The notes under the pieces: generated by a model
The model's database searches: none
The model's input: only the letters and a program-made list of their open reading frames with translations
Told to the model about the DNA's origin: nothing
Part shown: positions 11,630-25,600 of the stretch, one piece after another
How the letters are laid out: every line of letters begins with the position of its first letter
Position numbering within the stretch: the first letter of the stretch is position 1
Translations under genes and position numbers: made by a program
Assembly (NCBI RefSeq): GCF_965363235.1
Contig: NC_134847.1
Coordinates: forward strand, 58,560,439 to 58,624,438
Length of the DNA stretch: 64,000 nt
Direction of reading: 5' to 3'
Origin: Mytilus galloprovincialis
Lineage: Eukaryota; Mollusca; Bivalvia; Mytilida; Mytilidae

Positions 11630-14600
11630 TAAGGCCAGATAAGGGCTTTAATGGTTAGTCATAATATGATCGGTAATATTAGAAATACATAGTTTAAAGA
11701 TACATGTAGCTCAGTGTTCTCCCCAGGCCGTTTTAGCACAGCGCTTTTCAGCGCTATTGCAATTCCCCGCTGTCCTATTGCACTGACCGCAGCGCTATCC
11801 CACGCAAACGCGTCGCTATATTTTTTTCATATTTTTCTAATTTTTTTCAAATTTCCCGCTTATTTTTCACTTCGGATCACGTGATCGACTGGTTTACGAT
11901 TTTTGAAAGAATTATTTCCGTTGTATTAAAGTAACTCCGCTGGACCAGTCTAATAAATTTTACAAAATGGCGTTTTTTGAAAGATCAAAATAAACAAAGA
12001 TTTCAACATTGACATCTATTTTTTTAATTTAAAGAATATATAGAGGCATATATGAATGAAATGAGATGAAATGAATTGACCGCATTTCCCGACGTCACTC
12101 ACAAACTTGTTTTACGAACTTTGAACAAACGAGGATTTTAAAAACGATCAAACACAGGGGTCTGTTACAAATTATTTGCCGGGTTTACTATCCATACGAA
12201 CCCCGAAAATGAGCAAGTCTTTTAAGTATTCATTATCCCCTATTCGAACTTATAATTGTTTAGTCAGAAATTCTACCATTTGATAGCATATGATTAGAAA
12301 AACAAACCCAAGCTGATACGACTTGAGAAATTTTACTGTCTCGATGTCCAGCTTGGATGAGGCCATTTAAATATTATAAAACGTTAAGGTCATAAAAATG
12401 AGAAATCTTTATGCAAAAAAATGTTAATTCCTGTCAAACGTCGTAAGGTTAACAGTACACTGCTACAGTTGGTTACAAAACCAAACACTGAAACAGAAGC
12501 TGACAATGACTTTATTGTTGGTCCTTACATGTTCTGCAACATTACCTGATAGTGCTAAGAAATCTTCACACAGGCATGTCTGGTGTAGACCCATCATGGA
12601 AAATGACTTCTCCTCCAGTTTTATACATAGATAGTATGAGGATTTAATATATGAATTTACAATGGAGAAAAAAATACTCTTCTTCTATATCCAGACAATA
12701 ACATTAACAAACAAAGCATCATTAAGGGATACACTGTAACTTCCATGAGCATGACAAGGACATCATAACAAGAGGAAACATCAACAGCATGATACATGTA
12801 TAATAAAAACACATAACAAAGTAATTACAAACAAACCGCGCGCCGCGATAAAGTTACTGAGCATTGTTGAAAATTACGCGATTAGCACAGCGCTATCCAA
12901 AAATCCTGGGGAGAACACTGTAGCTAATGTAATTTATGTATTATTTGTAGAATATTTGGTCCCCAATGCATATTATCATCCTTAGAACATAAACTGGTAT
13001 GTATGAAATATTGAATTTATGAGGCATGGTAGATTTTATAAGGTTTACAAATATGCATGTCTGCAATACTGTTAACTCAGAAATTATTTCCATGTATTTA
13101 TTATTACGAATGTGACAGGTTTATAATCGCAATAATTTAAACTCGCATCTTGAATTTTTCATATGAATTAAACTCGATTTTTCTCTATATAGCAAAAAAT
13201 AAAATCACGTTTTAGTCTAAATTGACGAAATCGCAAATATAAATGCACACAATAATTTCTGAATTTAAAATTGAGAATGGAGGAATGTGTCAAAGAGACA
13301 ACAACCCTACCATAGAACAGACAACAGCAGAAGGTCACCAACAGGTCTTCAAGGCAGCGAGAAAATCACGCACCCAGAGGCATCTTTCAGTTGGCCCCTA
13401 AACAAATATATACTAGTTCAGTGATAATGAACACCATACTAAACTCCAAATTGTACACAAGAAACTAAAATTAAAAATAATACAAGACTAACAAAGGCTA
13501 GAGGCTCCTGACTTGGGACAGGTGCAAAAATGCGGCAGGGTTATTTTTACCCGTTAAATATGATTATGAGATCTCAACCCTCCCCCTATACCTCTAGCCA
13601 ATGTAGAAAAGTAAACGCATAACAATTAGCACATTAAAATTCAGTTCAAGAGAAGTCTGAGTCTGATGTCAGAAGATTACAGTATGTATGATGGCACGGG
13701 ACATCCATGTTTTGTTCACATTTAACCATTGTTAAATTGTTTGGATTTTAAAATGTCTGCATTTTTAATATTTCAACCTAGCTGATTGTTTGAATAACAT
13801 CAAATGCAAATGTATAATGGATTGATTAAGTGTCTAGTAGTATGTTTAATTTCATGATTTGATTTGCTTATAACTAAATATAGCAAACTTTATTTTCTGC
13901 AGAAATAGTAAATTTAGTGAACAAAAAGTATTCTTTAAAGTACAAAAAAAATGTACATGTGAAATGTTACATTGTTACTGTGTTTCAGACAAGTTTTTAG
14001 TTATCCTTAAACAATCTTAAGGGGGTTCGCTTCTCAGTTTCAAAATAATTAACTTTTCAAAACACTAGTTTATATTGATAGGGCATTGATAAAGGAATCA
14101 AAAGAGCAAAAAAATACATATTGGTTAATGTGCTTGTTTCCGAGATATTAGCCATTGAAATTTTGGCGGGAAAATATTCTCTCTTGACTTTTCTTACCTT
14201 TATCATTGACAAGTTTAAGCTCTCAAAAACTATCAAAAAATTATTAAAATTTTATAAGACTTTTACAGATGGCTTATTATTTATACATGTAAAAGATTGA
14301 TAAAAAGAAAAATGAGGGTCAATGGGCATATTTTTAAGGCATTCAAATGGATAAAACAAGAGATTTCCGAAAATCTGATATGAAGAAAGAATGAAAAAAA
14401 AAACTTTTCCTGATAACCCCTTTAAATGTCTGAAAAAAATATACAACAATTTCATCTATTGTTTGCTTTGAGTTTTATTAAAGCAAAGTGAACATACTTC
14501 ATTTGAAAAAAGTTGAAACAAAACATATATCTGATATGATTTATGGATTGCAAACAGTAAACATAGATTGTTTTCAAGTATGACTTTTTTTAGTTTCAAG

Positions 14601-17600
14601 TTTACCTTGAACATGTTAAATGGCATGTACGGTATGCTTAAAAAGACAATGTATAGAAACTATTTTTCTTTTCATTTTACAGGATATTCCAAGAAGATCT
14701 ACTCCAATTTTCAACTTAGCCTTGAAAGACCTGGTTGTTTGCTGCTCAAACTTAGATAAAGAGATTAGGGTAAAGTACTTTCAAATGTAATAAGTCAGCA
14801 GTTTAAGTTATATTTTTAAATTTAAAAATTGGGAGGTTATGTCTCTAGGATTGACTGAAAGAGAATTTGTTTATTTATGAAAAAATCTATATTAGAATAG
14901 TAGCAACACACATGAATAAGGCCAATGATAGGGAAATTACTACCAATACAGTATTTCCAAAAACTTTTTTAAAACATTTCAGTTACACATGTGTACTATG
15001 GTCAGGTTTATAATGAGAGTTTTAAAAGTAGATACAAGTTAATGCATGACCTTTAAGTCATAAAAATATTTTTTTTTGAAAGAAGATGTGGTATGATTGC
15101 CAATGAGCAACTCTCCACCAGAGGACAAATGACAATTATTTGTATTGGTTAGATTATATTTTAGATAGACAGATTGAGAATACCAAATCAACATTACATT
15201 TGTTTAGCTTGAAACTTGATATAATCTATTTATTATGAAGCATTGTTATCTGTATTGAGATATATATTTAGTGATTTTTTTTAACAAGAGTAAAGACCCA
15301 TTTATCTTAATGACGGGAATATGAATTTGTGACATATTATATTAACTTGATACAGACAAATGTTTTGAAATTTTGAAATTTGTTTGTCATATTTTAGGAA
15401 GAACTACATAAAAAAGTGGAAATGATGGGTGGCGAGGCCAGCAAAACGCTGACCGACCAAGTCACTCATCTTGTCACAGGAGAAGTTGGCAGTAAAAAGT
15501 ACCAGGTAATTTCCCCCTCTTCCAACAAAGTATTGGTGAGGATGGCACCTTCCTTCCATATATATTTTTTTGTTTTTTTCTGTTCCTTTTAAGGTCTGTA
15601 TTTAAATCTAAATGTAAACTACAATAAATCAAAGAGGAATGACCATTCATTTGTTGAAACTCCACACAAAAACGAGGAGACCTAGACTGTTGTGGGAGAT
15701 ATATGCTAATATTGTAGGAGAGATTTTATACATGAATGAGGAAGACCATGTTACTTGTATGGTTCATGAGGGTTCAAATGAATTATCAGGAATAGATAAA
15801 AATCATCATTGAATAAAGATGATAAAATATGTTACATGATTCAAGAACATATATTTTTAACTTCTTTGTGCATTTATAATTTACTCATTATATAATATCT
15901 AAAGTGATAACTCATTGAAAATTATTTCAGGTTTCTGGCGACCTTGGAAAACAGATTATGTTACCATTATGGGTGGAAAAGGTGTGGGAGAAATCAGCAG
16001 ATGGGTATGTATAATTACATGTGCTGTATATGTAATTTGATAAAAATAAAGTTAATAAACTCTTGTTTTTTTTTTTTCAGTTATACCCTAGGTAGAATTT
16101 CTTTCTTATTTGTTCAGAATTTAATTTCAAAAGTGTTGAAATTTTGAAAGGAGTCTTAAATTTTAAATTAAATTGTATGATATATGTGAATATGTAGTAC
16201 TGCTGGAACAATATGAGACTTATATTTACAGACACATCCATGGTGCGGATGCCCTGTTTCATGAATATTCATGTCCTGTGTTCTATGGATTGGTTATAAC
16301 AGTTTCTGGGTTTGATTCAACAGAACGAGGAGAAATGAAGACCATGATAGACGCTGAGGGTAACATTATATTATTATTGTTGTACATGAATTAGTATTTC
16401 TGATATTGTTTATGTTTCAATATTCAAAGTCTCATAAGTCAAGGGAGCCGTGGTGTAGTGGTTAGTGCATCGGACTACTAACACAAAGGTTCCTGGTTCG
16501 ATTCCCGTTTGGGATGAAAATTTCAGGAACTCAATTTTCGGCTCTCCCTTGACATCATCTGCGAGTATGGTCTTGAGGAAACGATGATAGTCTGTCGGAA
16601 GGGGACGATAAATGGCCGACCCGTGTTAAGAGAGAGTCATATCTCTTGCTCGTTAAAGACACCCTTGTAGATTTCGAAAAAGAGTAGGCTAATGCCGCTA
16701 CAAGGCAGCACTCGCACACGCAAAGTGGAAAGGGATTAATATAGTTGCAAAACTTGTTTCCCCAATCCACTATAAATAAATATGTTTAAACAATGTAGGT
16801 TAAACTGAAAACTTAATCATAGTCCAACTTTCATCCAATATTTCTGGTATCATACACTGGATAAAGATATTCACATCGCCATATCTTATTAAGTGAAAAT
16901 TTATTATATTTAAATAAGGACAACAATCAATCAATAATATTGTTTGAATTATATCTGCTAAAATTTCATACATCTGCTTTCTACAAAGGATGAAAAGATT
17001 GTCTATAAGAAAGATTTAGTATAAAAATGTGGATTGAGATATTGATTTTATTGTCTAACACAAACTTCAATATTAACTAAAACACATCTGCGAAAGCGCA
17101 GCATTTAGAGCTTGGTTTAAAGTATGTAAACTATTGTATGATGAATTTTGTAAAAGATTTTATGTCTGGAGATTTTCAGAAAAGGTATCAAAAGCTGTCT
17201 TCCTCATTTCTAAAGTGTGTTATGTGTTTCCTCTCCATTATTTTCACGTTTCTGGCCTCAGACCACAACTATTCTTCCCCTTTGCTACAATGCATTTTTT
17301 GTTTAAAGTCTAAGTAAATTTTAAAAATTTGAACCCCTTAACCCTTTCAACGCTACACAAAAAAATAGAACAATGGCTGCTGCTGCTGCATTTATTTTTG
17401 TGTTCATTCATTAGAACAGTATATTCCTTTTCAGACTGTTGTATCTTTTTTATTATAAGAGATACAGAGAAAGTTATTGCATGAAAAATGATCAGGAGAG
17501 TATGAACTGTAACGTTAGGCAGTTATTTCAGTAAAATTTTTATCAGGTTACCTGCATTTTCAGGTAATTAACAGGTAAAAGGTGTAATTTATTACATTTG

Positions 17601-19645
17601 TGTTGAATTTTGAATAAAAACTACTTTTAGTCTTCATCTATTTTGTTGTTTTATCTGCCATATAATAAAGAAAACACCAATTGCTTGATTCTGTAGTGTA
17701 TTGCACCATACACAACGTGTTATGTTAACGTGGCACAAATCAGTGGCTCCGTCCTAAAAATTTTCAGTCAACCTCCGTTTTCCCCCCTTTTTCAACGTCT
17801 CATAATGATTGATCAAATCATATTTCCCATACGAATTAAATGTAATAAACACATTGAGATAACAAGAAACCTTTTATCTAATCCTGGTTGTCAGTTTTGC
17901 CATAGAAATGCTGAAATATTTCCATATTTACAGCTTCGTTTCCGATTTCCGTCATTTGCATTTGTCAAAATATTTGTTTTTTATTTTCCTTCAATTTTCC
18001 TTCTACTACATGATTTTACAATAAAAATTTCCGGGATTTCAAGCACAAATGAGACCTTGTATATTCTTGATTCATACAAGGAAAAATTAGAGAGGACCCG
18101 AATGAAAACCGAATGGTTTAAGAGTCCTGATGAAAAATCCATTGTCATCGCGGCATATGCCGCGAATAGCAGTGGCGGACGGCGTATATCATCATGGCAT
18201 ATGCCGTGTATAGCGTTGAAAAGGTTAAAACCTGAAATAAATGTAACTGCTTATATATAGACCATTATTATTTAAAAAAAATAAGCTATTAGGACAATCA
18301 ATCTGCTTTTTCTTTTGAGAGCCCTATTAACATGCCAATGGTAGGATTTGAATCTTGAATAAATGACTCAGGCTAATTTCTACCCTGTCTACTTTCATTT
18401 TGACTAAATCACTACTTTCACTTTCAGCAATATATTTTTTCCACTTATTACAATATATATGCAACTGATATGACCCCTTCAAAAGTAAACATTTCTAAGA
18501 AAACAGTTAACAGAATATATAGGAAGCATTACTTACCCATATAATAATTGGGAACTATATTCCAAGACCACAAACAGAGAGAATAAATTGTGGTCTGAAG
18601 CCTTCTGTATACTATGAACATATGTATATTATAAATAAAGTGTATTTACTATTAACTATCAATTCCAAGTTTCTTCTCCATGGCGGTCACTGCAATAATC
18701 ATATAGAGAGTCTCTATATAGTATAGTAGTATAATCATAGTATACATGTGGATAAACACGAAAATAATTGTCCTCTCTCCGAGTACTTATGAAAATCATA
18801 CATGTCATATGCAAGTTTAAAACCAGAATTCTTATCTATGACTTAAAAGTCGGTCTAATGACAGAAACAATAACTGGACGCCTTTTTTTTTGTTTTTCTC
18901 CCAAGAAGAGAAGCGACACACAACATGAGGTCTTCTCGTTTAATAGTATAGATTTCTTTCAAATACTTTTGTCATATTTTCTTTCCGTCTTCAAATTCAT
19001 TGAATGCCTTGTAAAAATACTAAAAACTGTACAGTTCAGTTGACTAATATAGACCGGATAACTATAGAAAATTAGATTACCTAGTTGTCAAACACAATTT
19101 TGCATTAGGTTGCTTGTACTTTTTCAGGTGGCAAATATACTGGTGAGATGAAGGTCAAGGAGTGTACTCATCTCATCATCAATAAACCTAAAGGTAAAAT
19201 TATTTCACTACATAGCTTATAATTTGAATAAATACATTTTTAATTCAAATATTTTCATAAACCCACTACATGTATTAATTTGTTATACGATTTTGACTGT
19301 TAATGCTTCTATCCCTGGACTAACTTTATTTGGATATAAATTTAAACTCTGCATAAAATATCAATTGTCACTTGACTTTGCACAAACATTGAGCTTATTT
19401 TATGAATTATTATAGTTGATAAAAACTTTTCTCATTTAGATTTTTCTAAATTGATTATATTTTTATCTTTTTGCCTTCAGGTCAAAAGTATGAGTTTGCT
19501 AGGAAATGGAAGATGCACATTATCAAGTCTGAATGGTTGTATGATTCTGTAGAAAAAGGATACTGTCTTGATGAGAGTAAATATGGATTAGAAGGCAGAG
19601 ATTCAGGGGTCAAGACATCTACACCAGAGAAGGGTAAAGCAAAAA
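9663..19645 (+). CDS. TOPBP1: TOPBP1 exons 1-9: BRCT0-1-2 module
   Basis: Encodes about residues 1-303, the triple BRCT cluster that in vertebrates binds phosphorylated RAD9 and Treslin. BRCT1 carries [13 protein letters not shown] with lysines at 156-157, near human K155; BRCT2 carries [14 protein letters not shown] with lysine 251, near human K250. The phosphate-binding lysines thus appear kept. Exon 3 is only 46 nt ([16 protein letters not shown]) and completes BRCT0. Confidence 0.92.
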
Positions 19646-22600
19646 GTGAGTTATTTAGTATTGAATAAGTGGAAATTGTCTGTTAGAGAAAAAAAGATTG
19701 TGGAGTATTTAAAAAGTACAACCAATACCAATTACCATATAGTCAGCTATACCAATTACCATATAGTCCGCTATACCTATTACCATATAGTCAGCTATAC
19801 CAATTACCATATAGTCAGCTATACCAATTACCATATAGTAAGCTATACCAATTACCATATAGTCAGCTATACCAATTACCATATAGTCAGCTATACCAAA
19901 TGTCAAACAATTCAAACAATAAAACCATAGGCTTGATTTATGACACAAAATCAAACACAAGAGAAAGAAACCAACAAAGTGTTTCAAAGTCATAACATTT
20001 GGGCAAAGAACATGTACTAGTAAGAAACATTTAGACAATCAGGAAATTACTTAAATATTTAAGCTATGAAATAATAGGCATCAACAAAAGCATTTTGTAA
20101 CTTATCTCCCTTTGTCATATTACAGTGGAAAAAAAATAGTATTGTAATTAAAACTGCTTTTAAGATTTGCGAAGTGAATTTTAAGATTTGCATTTTTTTT
20201 CTTTTTTCATTTTTAATATACATGTATTATGCATGATACATGTGATATGAATACACTTTTTCTTGAAAATAATATGCAAGTTGGAAAACACATAATTTTC
20301 TATTTTCAGATAGAGTTTCCAGTATTGCCGACATCAGCAGCATTTCAAACATCTCCATGATAGGTAACTGCCAGGTAAATGAGACAGCTGCCATGACAAG
20401 AATGAATGATACAACTGCTACAACAAGATCTGACATGACTACTTTCAGTGAGACACAGGCTCAAAAGAATGATCATATTGAATCATCACTACAAACCATA
20501 GATCTATCTCGTCCACCTTCAGATCTATTCCTTGATGGTTGTAAGGTAGTTGATATATAAATTAAACTTCTTGTCAATTTTTTTTAAAAGAAAGCTTTAC
20601 CAAACATCACCATTTCTCTTCATATAAAATAAAATGAGTGTTCAATTTTCATGCATTAAGATTGGACACATGATTCATGGTTTTGACAAATTCTACATTC
20701 AAAAATATTGGAAACTTCCATTTTAACAAGCAACACAGTGAATCTTAGTACTGTACCATCTTATAAGAATAAATTCACAGAAAGTATTATCAGTACTTGA
20801 CATACCCTTTGCTATAAACCTACCAATGACAAAATGTAATTGTTAATTTCGTGAAAACAAATTCAATAGTAATCAAAGAATTGTCATTATATTTGATGGT
20901 GAACATATAGATAATATGTCATAACATGATATTCTGTTCTCTATTTTTAGATTTACTTGAGTGGTTTTTGTGGACAAGACCTTGAAAAAATGAAGAAAGT
21001 GATAAATGCTGGTGGTGCTACAAGGTGAGTATATAATACAGTTTGAGTTATGATACATAATCTCTATATTTTTATGACTTGTATGTAAATATGAATACAA
21101 TTTTGTTATATTTATTTCATGGACACCAAGGAAGATTTATCAAAAAAACTTGATACGACTGTCATACAAGTGAGAGGTTTAGCTAGCTATAAAACCAGGT
21201 TCAATCCACCATTTTCTACATTTGAAAATGCCTGTACCAAGGAAGATTTATCAAAAAAACTTGATACAACTGTCATACAAGTGAGAGGTTTAGCTAGCTA
21301 TAAAACCAGGTTCAATCCACCATTTTCTACATTTGAAAATGCCTGTACCAAGTCAGGAATATGACAGTTCTTGTGCATTCGTTTTTGATGCGTTTTGTTA
21401 TTTGATTTTGCCATGTGATAATGGACTTTCCGAATTGATTTTCCTCTGAGTTCAGTATTTTCGTGATTTTACTTTTTCCTTATACTGAACAGCTTTGATG
21501 GGCTACTCTACATTTTTTACACAAAAGTAAAATTTCATGCTTTTTATGCAGAAAATGAGTACAACAAGCTTTAAGCATAGAAAATGAATAAATGAAAAGC
21601 TTTTAACACTGAAAACCACAAACTTTATTGAGTGTGTTGTTTGACAAAAAATAGATTGAATGTTGAAAAGAATCTATATATCAATACACAGTAACACACT
21701 AGGAAATGGTTGTGTGCTTTGGTATAATATTTATATCAATACTTATCTTTAATGTTATCAGTCTTTTTTTAATCATTTACATCTGTTTCCATTTCATGTT
21801 TATTTCAGACTAAACCAGTTAAATGAAGCTGTCACTCATGTCATACTGGGAGTAAGAATTGACAGAGATATTGAATTACTAACTTCAAACACTTTCAGGT
21901 AAATGTCTAAAAAATAGATAAATGTAAAAATCTTATTTTTGAATGATTTGTTTCATAGAGTGTATATCTGATTTTATTGTGTATAATGAGACATATTACT
22001 GTTAGTTCAAGTTAATCAGTCCCACTTTGGGTAACAAATAATATATTGATATCCTTATCCATCCAGCCCTAAATTTTAGGTATAAACAACAAGATAATAT
22101 TCATTTCTCTATATTACATGTACTTTCAACTTCAATTTGCAAGAATTGGGCTTGGAACATGCTTTAGAAAAACAGTGGATCTCACATTTAAAATAAATTT
22201 CAGAGAAACTGAATTCAGGTGCAAAATTTATTGATCTTCACTTTGTATATTTATAGACCACAGGTTGTTTCCCCAGCCTGGCTAGCAGAATGTTACCGTA
22301 ATGGTAGAACAGTGGATGAAGCACCATTCTCATGTCTAGATATACCTCAACCTGAATCAGAATCTCCAAAGTTAACAGTGCAAGTATTGAAGTTACCCTG
22401 TGTCATCAAAATTGTGTACTTAGTTTCCAAATATATGAAGATTATTCACTTTAATATCTGGTAAACTTTTTTACAGAATGCTCAGACATGTAGGTATCTG
22501 TCTACTGTTTAGCAGAAGGTTTCATCACAAACAACTTTTGCATATGATATGAACCTTTATATATAATAGAAGTCATACACTTCTTAAATGAAATCTAGAA

Positions 22601-25600
22601 GTTTTACATCTTAGATTTAATCTATACATATTTGACTTAATCAGGCATGAAGCAGTGCCACACCTTCTAAGATGATGCTGTTGAACTTTAACAGTTAATA
22701 TTAGAATCAGGGGCTCTTTTTCCCAAAAAAAAACTCAAAAGTAAAAATACTAGCAAGTCATACTCATTTCAGTATTACTAACTATAAATTTAAGTCGGAA
22801 AATTTTTTTTGAAATTTTTTTTTTGTTAATAATGAGAAACTGGTGATGATATTTGTTTGTCGATCTGTAAAATCTGTCAGCAATTATAAATATTTGTTAT
22901 GATTTTTATATAATAATTTTTTAATCAGCAAACAGAAGAAACTTGAAAGAAAAGAAAGTATCCAAAACAAAACATTAGAACCAGAAAATATAAAACCTGA
23001 TGAGGATGATCATAAGGAAGAAGAAGAAATGGATATCATGTCACAGTATCTTATACAACCAAGGGAAGGTACGGTATAAATAAGCTCTTGATAAAATTAC
23101 ATATCATGGCTTTTTGACGTCAAATATGTTGATCTGGCCTTAATAGCTGTGACATGGACATATCACTGACATCATAATGAATAAACTGATGTTGATAATT
23201 TTGACCCTAATTTATAGATATCAGCAGTCGAATCGGTATGATTTTTATGAATATACAAGGGTTTCAGGTTAGGTTTGAATAAAGGCTGTAAGCATTGCTT
23301 CCCATCGTACACCATGATTTTATGTTGTGTTTTTTAATGTTCAAGATTAATTTTTAGATCTGACATTTTAGAAAATACACAAGATAAAACAATGAAAGAT
23401 GAAGACAAACCTGCAACAATAGAACAAAAACCCGAAGAAACAGAGGCGGATGAAATGACTCAAAATCCTGATGGTAAGTTAGTATTGTTTGTCGTGTCAT
23501 ATTACTTAAAGTCAGTTATTGTGAAGTAGAATTTTTGCAGTAAGTTGTATTCCAGGTGACCCTGTTTTTCACAAAAGGCTGCAATATTTATATCTTAACA
23601 GCATGATTGTTCTGATAACATCTTTTTATCAATTATGTATGCACAGTTAACAGATGCCAGCATAACCACAGTACAATTGACAAAGCATTGAAACCAAGAG
23701 TTTTTGTGAAAACTGAGCATGTGCGAAAGCATAAAAAAACAAACCATGGATTAATTCTCAAAAATTGGAATTTTCTGTAGAATAAAGATTGTTTCAAAGA
23801 CAAATTTTAAAAGGAAGTACAAAACACTACATTAATATGTCATATCACAAATATTTTCAACTCTGTATGGCTTCAGAGGGTTGCGGCTCAATGAAATCAG
23901 TCTCTTCCTTTAGAAGTATAGATGTAAATACTAATTAATGTACCTGATATACATGTATTCATTGGCACTCTTTCCTCATCTTCTTATTTCTAAGTTCTTA
24001 TGAAGGTTAGAAATATCTTTTTTTATCCCTTTTCTATGTGACTGAAAAGTGCATGTGTATAAAAGTATTAAAAAAAAACATGTAATCAATGATTTACAAA
24101 TATTTTTAATACATAATTTTAGGTGACAGCCAGATACAGAAAAAAGTGTTTACAGGGAAATCATTTATGTTTTTTGGATTTGAGGAAGAGCAGCATACTC
24201 CATTAACAGAATTTGTAAATGAAGAAGGAGGTTTGTCTTAATTTCGAATTCTTATACACTTTCTTATTTCAGAGGCAATTGTATGAGTGTTAAAAATTTT
24301 TTTTATATGAAACTATTATTATTGTTTTGGTCCTGTTTTTGATGTTATTTTACAGAAATTGTACATTTTGTTAATAATTAAGATAATTTCTTGCAGTAAC
24401 TATTTAAAAATTTGAAATTGCAAGAACAATGATCTTAAATTTTCAGGAAAAGTTTATCAGGGGAACACTAGACTGGTACCAGATTATGGAGTTGTTCCTG
24501 TTGATGGATTTCCTGTGGACAAAACAGTTGGAGAAATAGCAACCAGTACTTGGCTGGTTTGTATTCAATGTTATGACTTATTTTTTATAAAGTTATAGGA
24601 TTTTACAAAGGCAATGAAACAGATCTAAAGTGTGATAAGTGTTGGAAAGTAGGCAGTTGTTGAAGGAAAAAAGAAGTGATATGTCTGAGTTTTAGTTTTA
24701 ACATATTTATTTATTGTGGATAAGGGAACAAGTTATTGCAACTTACTTTAATCTACAAGGGTGTCTTTAATGTGAAAGAGATATGGCTCTCTCTTAACAC
24801 AGGTCAGCCTTTTATTGTCCCCTTCCAATGGACTATCATCGTTTCCTCAAGACCATACTGTCAAATGGTGTCAGAAATATTTATGCATATTTATGCATAT
24901 TGATTTTAAAAGTTCAGTTTTTAACTAAGGAGTTTTATGCCCCATTTATGGACATTATTATACCCCCGCTTTAAAAAAGGGGGGGTATACTGTTTTACCT
25001 CTGTCTGTCCGTCCATCCGTCAGTCCGTCCATCAGTCCGTCAGTCCGTCAGTCCGTCCGTCAGTCAGTCCGTCCCATGAAACTTTCGTCACATTTTTCTC
25101 AGGAACTACACATCCACCCTTTCTGTAATTTGGTATCAACATTTATATATGTCAGCCATACCGTGTGATGCGTTTTCAGATTCATCACTTGACAACTTCC
25201 TGTTTACCGAACACTTGTCTGATTTTACACATGATAGCCAAGTTGAAAATTTTCGTCACATTTTTCTCAGGAACTACAATACAAGGATTTCTGAAACTTG
25301 GTTTCAGGATTTATATAAGTCAGCTATACCGTGTGATGCGTTTTCAGATTCATCACTCGACAACTTCCTGTTTACCGAACACTTGTATGATTTTACACAT
25401 GATAGCCAAGTTGAAAATTTTCGTCACATTTTTCTCAGGAACTACAATACAAGGATTTCTGAAATTTGGTTTCAGGATTTATATAAGTCAGCTATACCGT
25501 GTGATGCGTTTTCAGATTCATCACTCGACAACTTCCTGTTTACCGAACACTTGTATGATTTTACACATGATAACCAAGTTAAAAATTTTCGTCACATTTT

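Noticed and set aside
12501-12556. Peptide [15 protein letters not shown] resembling the missing TOPBP1 BRCT0 exon
   Set aside because: Lies inside the hAT-like element, has no proper acceptor and ends in a stop; the real exon is 12951-12996, which fits phase and family.
13903-13990. Open stretch after TTTTCTGCAG that could be a TOPBP1 exon
   Set aside because: No BRCT similarity and no role left for it once exon 3 at 12951-12996 joins exon 4 in phase.
16443-16520. tRNA gene (A and B boxes)
   Set aside because: No acceptor stem closes the head and a SINE body follows directly; treated as SINE.
17730-18260. 176-codon ORF
   Set aside because: Falls within a TTAA-flanked non-autonomous element and runs through its end; no transposase motifs and AT-driven composition.
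19728-19898. Possible CRISPR-like array
   Set aside because: Repeats are directly adjacent with no unique spacers, in an animal intron.
19709-20038. Repeated YMVIGIAD / YHIVSYTN peptides on both strands
   Set aside because: Translation of the 24-bp minisatellite; no start context and it lies in a TOPBP1 intron.
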